From positions 1 to 10,050 of the forward strand of contig SCSY01000084.1 in NCBI GenBank assembly GCA_004298625.1: a stretch of DNA of 10,050 nucleotides, read 5' to 3'. The notes under the pieces are model-generated. The model made no database searches. It was not told the origin of the DNA and was given only the letters and a program-made list of their open reading frames with translations. Origin of the DNA: Nitrospirota bacterium (GTDB lineage: Bacteria > Nitrospirota > Thermodesulfovibrionia > Thermodesulfovibrionales > UBA1546). Position numbers and translations under genes: made by a program. Positions 1 to 5,173 of this stretch are shown in pieces (the first letter of the stretch is position 1; each line of letters begins with the position of its first letter).

Positions 1-13
1 GCTCTTCCGATCT
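1..13. other. Illumina adapter remnant at contig end
   Basis: The first 13 bases, GCTCTTCCGATCT, are identical to the 3' end shared by the Illumina TruSeq adapters. They sit exactly at the sequence edge, and the coding frame of the antitoxin begins directly after them. This is most simply untrimmed adapter, so these bases should not be treated as genomic DNA. Confidence 0.93.
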
Positions 14-14
14 G

Positions 15-107
15 GATATTCAAACCTCTCTCAATCAACTGGAAAAAGGAGCGGGAATCAGCCATAAAGATGCAAAAGAGAAACTATTAAAGCGAATTTC
101 AAAATGA
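15..107 (+). CDS. Antitoxin of a RelE/ParE-type TA module, 3' end only
   Basis: An open frame with no visible start runs in from the contig edge and ends at a TGA at 105-107. That stop overlaps the ATG of the toxin gene (ATGA), the usual arrangement of antitoxin followed by toxin. The visible 30 residues begin DIQTSLNQLEKGAGISH and end in a basic, amphipathic tail (KEKLLKRISK). Many small antitoxins paired with RelE/ParE toxins end in a similar way, with an acidic/Gly turn and then a helix that wraps around the toxin. The DNA-binding N-terminus is missing, so the antitoxin family cannot be named. The identification rests on position, overlap and this tail. Codon 15-17 is the first complete codon not contaminated by adapter. 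Confidence 0.6.
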   Translation, partial: DIQTSLNQLEKGAGISHKDAKEKLLKRISK

Positions 108-400
108 AAATAATTTGGTCTCCTCTTGCTGTAGATAGAGCATCGGAAATAGCCGATTATATTGCCCAAGACAAACCATCAGCGGCAGAAAAATGGATTA
201 ATATAGTATTTTCTAAAGTTGAGCAACTAAAATCGTCTCCCGAAATCGGACGGATTCTACCCGAAATTAATGATAGCCGATTTAGAGAACTAATTTACGG
301 CAATTACCGCATCATTTATCGTATCGAAACCAAACAAATATCCATCCTCACTATTCGACATGCCAGACAAATATTGCCAATAAATGAAATTAAGGCATAA
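104..400 (+). CDS. Type II toxin-antitoxin toxin, RelE/ParE family
   Basis: A 98-residue protein of normal length for the RelE/ParE toxin superfamily, which act as ribosome-dependent mRNA interferases (RelE) or gyrase inhibitors (ParE). It shows the family pattern: an N-terminal strand ending in W-S-P-L-A (5-9), two helices (about 11-44), the P-E-I-G-R turn with L-P-E (46-53), R-E (61-62), G-N-Y-R-I-I-Y-R (66-73) and a last strand with H-A-R-Q (86-89). This resembles the ParE branch more than RelE/YoeB, but the biochemical activity cannot be assigned from the sequence. The ATG overlaps the antitoxin stop, indicating translational coupling. It is convergent with the TPR lipoprotein gene, lies on the opposite strand to everything else, and by eye is more AT-rich than the operon. 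All of this suits a mobile accessory module. Confidence 0.9.
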   Translation: MKIIWSPLAVDRASEIADYIAQDKPSAAEKWINIVFSKVEQLKSSPEIGRILPEINDSRFRELIYGNYRIIYRIETKQISILTIRHARQILPINEIKA

Positions 401-469
401 CAAGCGCATTTCTTGCCGGCGTTCTTGATGAATCGTTGGGGATCAGGTCTATTTTCTTGACAGCAATCG

Positions 470-1096
470 TTACAGCTTGCTCTTTACTCCCCTGATCTTT
501 TCAATTGTATCCTGATATCCATCCTTTTTCGAGGGATTTAGCTCTATCGCCTTAAGCGCCAATGACTCGGCCTCGTCGAGGTTTTCCTTTTTTGTGTAAT
601 AAAGCCATGCGAGATTATTATACGCATCCGCATTTTGCGGGCCTTTCTTTATTGCCTTTTTATAATAATATTCAGCCTCGGCAAGCTCGTTTTTCTGGAA
701 ATATATATTGCCCATGTAGAGGTAGGCAGAAGGAAGTTTCTTAGACGCCTCTTTATATTCCTTCAGGGCGTTGTCAAGCTCCCCGCTTTTCTCATACGCG
801 ACTCCGAGATTTATATGCTCCTCTGGAGTCAGAGGGTCTTCGAGGATGATTATACGAGGGAGAGAACAAGAAGTTAAAAGTGAAAATGCAATCAGACAAA
901 AAATAATCTTAACCCTCTTACTAAGACCATAGATATGATAACGTTGTTTGTCACTCCGGCTTGTCCGGAGTCTTTCTTCAGAAGGATTCCCGACAAGCGG
1001 GAATGACACCTCACTAATGAACCCTTTAGTAACTCTTAACTTTAAACTTTTCACTTTCTCTTTATCAGAAGCGTCCAGAATTTTGTCCTTTCCCAT
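470..1096 (-). CDS. TPR-repeat lipoprotein (start uncertain, contains an in-frame palindromic repeat)
   Basis: As the longest reading (ATG at 1096) this is 208 residues. Residues 61-77 (RVKIIF to LLTSC) form a good lipoprotein signal peptide with a lipobox and Cys77, and about 88-190 hold three TPR units (LGVAYEKSGELDNALKEYKEA, then LYMGNIYFQKNELAEAEYYY, then NLAWLYYTKKENLDEAESLA), each followed by a second helix. It is probably an outer-membrane-anchored periplasmic scaffold. A 60-bp palindromic repeat encodes about residues 30-50 and separates all possible starts from the signal peptide. No ATG, GTG or TTG lies in frame between repeat and signal, so the real start is unclear. Candidates are ATG 1096, GTG 1054 (overlapping the upstream TGA), or ATG 930 in another frame followed by a frameshift. 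It is the last gene of the operon. In PA2778-type proteins a TPR part follows the C39 domain in one chain; here it is separate. Confidence 0.8.
   Translation of the reverse strand: MGKDKILDASDKEKVKSLKLRVTKGFISEVSFPLVGNPSEERLRTSRSDKQRYHIYGLSKRVKIIFCLIAFSLLTSCSLPRIIILEDPLTPEEHINLGVAYEKSGELDNALKEYKEASKKLPSAYLYMGNIYFQKNELAEAEYYYKKAIKKGPQNADAYNNLAWLYYTKKENLDEAESLALKAIELNPSKKDGYQDTIEKIRGVKSKL
949..1008. repeat. 60-bp nested palindromic repeat (two mini-hairpins in a long stem)
   Basis: The element has two 24-nt arms (949-972 and 985-1008) around a 12-nt centre that itself contains CTTCAGAAG. Ends are TGTCA and TGACA. Each arm is also a hairpin: ACTCCGG/CCGGAGT around CTTGT in the first, and ATTCCCG/CGGGAAT around ACAAG in the second. 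It can therefore fold either as one long imperfect stem or as two short perfect ones. Its form resembles dispersed small palindromic elements whose ends read TGTCATTCCCG, which I recall from many environmental genomes. The length of 20 codons leaves the reading frame of the TPR gene open. Copy number in the genome cannot be seen here. Confidence 0.85.
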
Positions 1097-1620
1097 GTCT
1101 TTAAAAAATCTTTTTCTGCAATAAACTTGCCTTTTTCTTTTCCTGAGTTTGCTATAACACCGTGTTCGTTATATCCGACAATAACCATAAAATGATTTGC
1201 CTGCACCACCCAAAAACCGTAATCAACCAGCGTTATAAGCGGATGCCCTGCATCTATGTTTTTTCTGAGGTCCTCCATCCCCCCGGAATACTGCTCTGCA
1301 AACATCCCTTTCTTTTGGGGATAAATAACCATATCAATATCGAGCGTGCCTTTTGCAGACTCACTGTATATCTCCCTTGCAATCTCCTCAGGGGTCACGC
1401 CGATATTCCAGTAGTTCATAACTCCTGCAAGGGATGCAGGGCCGCATTGATATGTCTCCTGAGCAAAAAACCGGACATCGGCGATAATATGATATTGCCC
1501 CGATTCAGGGATCTTATCAACCGAAGCGCAGGAATGCAAAAAAATTATCAGGTTAAGGCTGAGGCCAAGCATGATAAAATTCTTAACCTTAGCCTTAACC
1601 TTCTCTTTAAATATCGCCAC
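1051..1620 (-). CDS. C39-family cysteine peptidase lipoprotein (PA2778-like)
   Basis: This 189-residue protein has a basic N-terminus, a hydrophobic segment (15-30) and a lipobox ending LHSC (Cys31), so it is predicted to be a lipoprotein. The rest is a papain-like C39 domain. It shows Q54 (oxyanion) before the nucleophile in Q-C-G-P-A-S-L (Cys59), His143 in A-N-H-F-M-V-I-V-G-Y, and Asn158 in A-N-S-G-K as the third catalytic residue. C39 domains cut leader peptides after double glycine when fused to ABC exporters; free lipoprotein forms such as the PA2778 family have no known substrate that I can name. Start choice: GTG at 1620, one nucleotide after the upstream stop, keeps the lysine-rich n-region. 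ATG at 1572 is possible (173 residues) but would leave a signal peptide without basic residues. The 3' end overlaps the TPR gene frame. Confidence 0.85.
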   Translation of the reverse strand: MAIFKEKVKAKVKNFIMLGLSLNLIIFLHSCASVDKIPESGQYHIIADVRFFAQETYQCGPASLAGVMNYWNIGVTPEEIAREIYSESAKGTLDIDMVIYPQKKGMFAEQYSGGMEDLRKNIDAGHPLITLVDYGFWVVQANHFMVIVGYNEHGVIANSGKEKGKFIAEKDFLKTWERTKFWTLLIKRK

Positions 1621-1621
1621 G

Positions 1622-2014
1622 TTATTTTGTTACTACAACTCTTTTGCCTGTAAGCTGCAGCAGCAGCACAACAAGTATGGCTATTACAAGAAGAGTTATC
1701 ACTATTCCGAGACCATCGCCTCCGGCCTTTATGTCGTCTACCTGAAGGGCTAATTTGTGTATCTGCTGGTCGTTGAGGCTGCCCAGCCTGGCCTGTATCT
1801 CATCCTGCGTGAGCCCGAATTTCTCAAGCCTTTCCCCGACCATCTTAATCTCGATGGCCTTCTGAATTTTCCCGAGGTCAGCAGCCCTGTCTGTCTGCGC
1901 TATGGCTATCATCTCTGACTGCACAAGACCTGCCTCAGCCTTCGGCGTAATTCCGATTATGAACATTGCAATAATCAAATACATCGCAACGACTTTCATC
2001 AATGGCATACTCAT
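1622..2014 (-). CDS. PA2779-family protein, exported with C-terminal membrane anchor
   Basis: A 130-residue protein when started at ATG 2014. Hydrophobic residues about 5-20 and A-E-A-G form a signal peptide with likely cleavage after AEA. A helical middle follows with motifs L-T-Q-D-E-I-Q-A-R-L and L-N-D-Q-Q-I, then a G-G-D-G-L-G turn and one C-terminal transmembrane segment (about 100-118) with a basic tail. This layout, and its place directly before a PA2778-like C39 gene, match the PA2779 family (DUF6627), whose function is unknown. The start was chosen because a near-perfect Shine-Dalgarno AGGAGGTG lies 6 nt upstream, in the last codons of gspD. The GTG at 2023 would overlap that site and give only three more residues. 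The gspD stop and this start are one nucleotide apart. It could be a partner or substrate of the protease, which is inference. Confidence 0.8.
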   Translation of the reverse strand: MSMPLMKVVAMYLIIAMFIIGITPKAEAGLVQSEMIAIAQTDRAADLGKIQKAIEIKMVGERLEKFGLTQDEIQARLGSLNDQQIHKLALQVDDIKAGGDGLGIVITLLVIAILVVLLLQLTGKRVVVTK

Positions 2015-2015
2015 G

Positions 2016-4124
2016 TTATTCACCTCCTTCCTTCAGTTTCTTTGTTTTTTTAAGATGGGTTAAGGGCAGTTTGACGGCGCTGCCCTCCGGTATCATCTTA
2101 ATGCTCTTTATGTCTTCATTCAAAGCAATAAACTCGCTTAAAAAGGCATTCAAGTCCTCATCTTTCAGAGCATAGCCGTTTGTCTCGATAAGCTCTATTA
2201 GAGGCGTGTCCTTCCCCGCTGCGACTGTTACATAATTTTTTATGCCTGAGGCATCGTCTGACGCCTCATCAGGTTTGTCTTTCTCAAGCCTCTTCTTGAT
2301 TGTCTTTACCTTGTCCTGAAATTCTTTTGTGACAGCATCTGCCTCGTCCTGATTGTTTATAACATGAGGCGTCACCATTACCAATAGTTCTGTCTTGCTG
2401 TATGAATCGCTTGTGGCTCCAAACAAATAACCGAGTATTGGAATCTTGCTCAGAAAAGGGATCCCTGATCTGCTCTGTGTTTTAGTTTCCGTAATAAGCC
2501 CGCCTAAAACAAGTGTATGCCCGTCCTGGACAACACCAGTGGTCTTTGCCTTTCTTGTGCTGAAACGCGGCGATCCTCCGATTCCCACAGCACCTACCGA
2601 ACTGACTTCTTGCGTTATTTCAAGAGTAACCCTGTTTTTTTCTGTAATATGAGGCTTTACTGTTAAAATTGTTCCTACAGTCTTATATTGTATCTGCTGA
2701 ACAAGCGGCGTCCCGCCAGCAGTTGTAGCCTGCTGTGTAGTAGTTGCGATTGGGGTTTCTTCACCTATATGTATGTTGGCCTCTTTATTATCCATTGCAA
2801 GTATATGCGGGCTTGCAAGGACGTTTACATTTCCCAATTGTGCAAAGGCAGTAAGTATAGCGCCGAATTTTTCCGTCTTGATAATCGAAGCAAAAGGAGA
2901 CCCTGATGGAAGTGATGAAATTGCGGTTCCAATGCTTGTTGCTGTGCCGGTAACACTGCCGGTAAAGTCGGCAGAGCTTGAATCAAATCCAGCTAATCCC
3001 GTAAATTTCAAACCTTCGGCATGGAAAGGCGTTTTCAACATCCATTCAAGTCCCAACTTTGTATCGTCATTTAAGGATACCTCTGCTATCAGCACCTCTA
3101 TCAACACCTGCTTTACGGGCACGTCAAGTTTTTTCAGAATCTCAAGCACGGCAAGATAACTCCTCGGATTCGTTTTGATAACAATGCCGTTTATATCTTC
3201 ATACGCGCTAATGACTATCTCGCCCTCGACTTCTCCCGGCAGCCCTTCCGCCGCCACAGTAGTTACGGTGCCCTTTGGAAGGCCGGGAAGCGGGGAAATC
3301 AGCTTTGGAGCGCTCCCCTTGCCGTCTTTCTTTTCCACATAGAGGCTTTTTAATATCTCCGCAAGTTTCTTAGCCTCTCCATTTTCAACATAATAAACAA
3401 AGGTCCTTATGGACTCGCGGTCCACAGACGATATATCAAGGGCCTCGAGCACCTTCATGAATTTGACAATGCCCGCAGGAGGCGCGGTAACTATCAGGAG
3501 ATTGGTCGGCTCATACACGGTAAGGTCTGTGCCCCGGGGCATCAGGTTCCGGAGGACGTTAACTATATCGTTTGCCTTAACGTATTCCAATGGTATTATC
3601 TGCGTTACAAAGCTTGAATCAAGCTGCAATTTAACATCCTTGCCTATCTGAACGGATACAGGCTGCTGTTTTGCCGTATCTATGGGCACAATCCTGTAAA
3701 GTATTCCGTCCTTCACTGCAGTAAGCCCGTTCACCTCAAGGATGGTCTGGAATATCTGGAAGAGGTCTTTTAAGGGGAATTTCCTGTAGGACTGGATAGT
3801 GACCTTCCCTGAAACTCCTGCCCCGATTATGTAATTAATATTAAGAAGCTCGCCGATAGTGGATATAACGGTCTCTATATCAGCTCCGTCAAAATTCAAT
3901 ATTATATATTTTTCCTCTGCCTCTTTCTCAATCCTGACGGATTCGACTTTTTTTGTCTCTTTAACCTCAGGGGGTTTCTGCGGAAACTCAGGCAATTTAA
4001 TATCTTCAGGAGGCTGCGGCAGGGTCAGGTCTGCCTCTTTCGCCTCCTCTTTTACGGCCTGCCTCGGCGCACATGAAGCAAACAGGAAAACAACCAGAAT
4101 AGCTGCAATAATTCTCAAGGGCAT
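2016..4124 (-). CDS. gspD: Type II secretion system secretin GspD (lipoprotein)
   Basis: A 702-residue outer-membrane secretin, the ring through which folded proteins leave the cell. A hydrophobic leader ends F-A-S-C (Cys18), so it is probably lipidated. A Pro/Lys/Glu-rich linker (20-70) is followed by an N0 domain (about 73-147), one N domain (172-232) and a second with a Gly/Pro-rich insertion (237-335). Usual GspD has three such domains after N0; I count two. The secretin core (about 336-590) has V-L-I-E-V-L-I-A-E-V, V-L-A-S-P-H-I-L-A-M-D-N, V-V-Q-D-G-H-T-L-V-L-G-G-L-I and I-P-F-L-S-K-I-P-I-L-G-Y-L-F. Residues 628-690 form an extra C-terminal domain. ATG 4124 lies 3 nt after the gspC stop, with GAGGT upstream. 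PilQ was considered, but the gsp neighbours and absence of AMIN domains favour GspD. Confidence 0.93.
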   Translation of the reverse strand: MPLRIIAAILVVFLFASCAPRQAVKEEAKEADLTLPQPPEDIKLPEFPQKPPEVKETKKVESVRIEKEAEEKYIILNFDGADIETVISTIGELLNINYIIGAGVSGKVTIQSYRKFPLKDLFQIFQTILEVNGLTAVKDGILYRIVPIDTAKQQPVSVQIGKDVKLQLDSSFVTQIIPLEYVKANDIVNVLRNLMPRGTDLTVYEPTNLLIVTAPPAGIVKFMKVLEALDISSVDRESIRTFVYYVENGEAKKLAEILKSLYVEKKDGKGSAPKLISPLPGLPKGTVTTVAAEGLPGEVEGEIVISAYEDINGIVIKTNPRSYLAVLEILKKLDVPVKQVLIEVLIAEVSLNDDTKLGLEWMLKTPFHAEGLKFTGLAGFDSSSADFTGSVTGTATSIGTAISSLPSGSPFASIIKTEKFGAILTAFAQLGNVNVLASPHILAMDNKEANIHIGEETPIATTTQQATTAGGTPLVQQIQYKTVGTILTVKPHITEKNRVTLEITQEVSSVGAVGIGGSPRFSTRKAKTTGVVQDGHTLVLGGLITETKTQSRSGIPFLSKIPILGYLFGATSDSYSKTELLVMVTPHVINNQDEADAVTKEFQDKVKTIKKRLEKDKPDEASDDASGIKNYVTVAAGKDTPLIELIETNGYALKDEDLNAFLSEFIALNEDIKSIKMIPEGSAVKLPLTHLKKTKKLKEGGE
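2021..2028 (-). promoter_or_regulatory. Strong Shine-Dalgarno inside the 3' end of gspD
   Basis: On the - strand the bases read AGGAGGTG, almost fully complementary to the 16S rRNA 3' end, followed by AATAAC and ATG. It is formed by the Gly-Gly-Glu codons that end GspD and decides the start of the PA2779-family gene. It is much stronger than the sites before the neighbouring genes, suggesting higher translation of this small protein than of the secretion genes. Confidence 0.75.
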
Positions 4125-4127
4125 CGT

Positions 4128-4625
4128 CTATTTACCTCGGTTTTTTATAGTCTTTATCCTGTCAAGGCTCAATAATATATTTTCTTCATTCCATCTCAAT
4201 TCAACGCTCTTTTGCTGAACATCAACAACTTCCACATCATCAAACCTGTCACCTTTTCTCACGGCTGTTGCCTTAGCCCTATCCTTCTCTATATAGGCAA
4301 CATAATCGCCAAACTGGTCCAGAATAATACCCCTGAGATACAACTCAGGCTTTTTAGGAGGCGGTTCCGGAGGCCTGCCCTGAAGAGGCTGGGGTTTGGG
4401 CTGAACAGCGCTCCTTGAGGAACTGAATAAGTTGTTGTCTGCTATATCCTTGCTCCATGCCGCCTCAAAAACAGGCGATGCCTGTTTGCCGTTATTTGCA
4501 GTCTCCCTGCCGCTGACCTCGATATTCTTCAAAGGATCATATATTATCGCCTCTTTATACATATCTATGGATAAGGCTAAAACAGCAAAACACAAAAGAC
4601 CAAGTATCGCCCACCGGATTATCAT
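4128..4625 (-). CDS. gspC: Short GspC-like connector of the type II secretion system
   Basis: A 165-residue single-pass inner-membrane protein that in T2SS links the inner-membrane platform to the secretin N0 domain. It has a very short cytoplasmic end, one transmembrane helix (about 4-20), a periplasmic segment with N-N-L-F-S (64-68, like the R-N-L-F box of GspC), a Pro-rich linker (77-93), and a homology-region domain (about 95-156) starting L-Y-L-R-G-I-I and containing Y-I-E-K and V-R-K-G-D. There is no PDZ or coiled-coil domain at the C-terminus, so it is much shorter than classical GspC (about 270-300 residues). The start is ATG 4625, whose ATGA overlaps the gspM stop as at other junctions here. 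A longer GTG reading from 4691 lies wholly inside gspM and is less likely. PilP-like lipoproteins are related, but there is no lipobox. Confidence 0.82.
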   Translation of the reverse strand: MIIRWAILGLLCFAVLALSIDMYKEAIIYDPLKNIEVSGRETANNGKQASPVFEAAWSKDIADNNLFSSSRSAVQPKPQPLQGRPPEPPPKKPELYLRGIILDQFGDYVAYIEKDRAKATAVRKGDRFDDVEVVDVQQKSVELRWNEENILLSLDRIKTIKNRGK

Positions 4626-5173
4626 GCCTTCTCGTTGCGAGGCGATCCCGACGTCAGCCCCGAGATCTGAACTCTTATTTTCAATTCCCACGGCGTCTGT
4701 ATATTCATCACGCTTATGGCTAATTTGTCTATCCTGATAAGCTGTTTGCTTGCATCTATCTGCTTCATAAACTCACCAAGCTGGCTTATTCCTCCGCTGC
4801 ATTCGAGCTGGACAGGGAGGTCGGCATAATGTTTATACTTTACCACAGATAACGGTTTAATTGAGAGTATTTTAATCCCTGATTTCTCGGCCATATCCTG
4901 CACATATCCCTGCATTTTTGCAAAGGCAAGAGACTCGTTTTTATCCTGAAAAACATTCGCCTCCAGGCCCTCGACTTCCTTTGCCGCAGCATCAAGCTCG
5001 GTCTCCGCCTTCCCTGTGGTTTTAAGAAATGCCTCGTATTTCCGGAGCGAAGCGTATTTTACCTGGAGCAGCTCTTTCATTTCAGCTCTTTTTCCTGCAA
5101 GCGGCATTATAAAAAAAACATGCGCGGCAATTATTGCCATTATAACAGCCGATATAATAACTGATTTTTTCAC
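4622..5173 (-). CDS. gspM: GspM/PilO-like inner-membrane platform protein
   Basis: A 183-residue bitopic protein with a transmembrane helix at about 5-24, a charged, heptad-like helical stretch (27-75) and a compact periplasmic domain (about 85-173) of alternating strands and helices with L-P-V-Q-L-E-C-S-G and L-I-R-I-D-K-L-A-I. This is the layout of GspM and PilO, which pair with GspL/PilN through the ferredoxin-like domain. Sequence identity to classical GspM is not obvious by eye, and position after gspL is a large part of the call. It starts at GTG 5173 in a GTGA overlap with the gspL stop, with GGAG about 9 nt upstream. Its own TGA overlaps the gspC ATG. The coupled overlaps suggest that L, M and C are made in matched amounts. 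Confidence 0.85.
   Translation of the reverse strand: MKKSVIISAVIMAIIAAHVFFIMPLAGKRAEMKELLQVKYASLRKYEAFLKTTGKAETELDAAAKEVEGLEANVFQDKNESLAFAKMQGYVQDMAEKSGIKILSIKPLSVVKYKHYADLPVQLECSGGISQLGEFMKQIDASKQLIRIDKLAISVMNIQTPWELKIRVQISGLTSGSPRNEKA

Noticed and set aside
401..469. Intrinsic terminator between the convergent genes
   Set aside because: I found no GC-rich stem followed by a T run on either strand in these 69 nt.
949..1008. The palindromic repeat as a rho-independent terminator or CRISPR unit
   Set aside because: There is no T tract after either hairpin, only one copy is seen, and no spacer periodicity exists.
1622..2023. GTG start at 2023 for the PA2779-family gene
   Set aside because: The GTG lies within the strong Shine-Dalgarno itself; ATG 2014 has ideal spacing.
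2446..3159. Open + strand frames opposite gspD
   Set aside because: They are antisense to well-supported secretin coding sequence, lack recognisable domains, and arise from codon bias of the real gene.
2016..4124. The secretin as type IV pilus PilQ
   Set aside because: There are no AMIN domains and it sits with gspK, which has no counterpart among the pilM-Q genes. The pilMNOPQ-like order alone does not outweigh this.
4128..4691. GTG start at 4691 for gspC
   Set aside because: It would place 22 extra residues wholly inside gspM and before the membrane helix. ATG 4625 gives the ATGA overlap seen at similar junctions.
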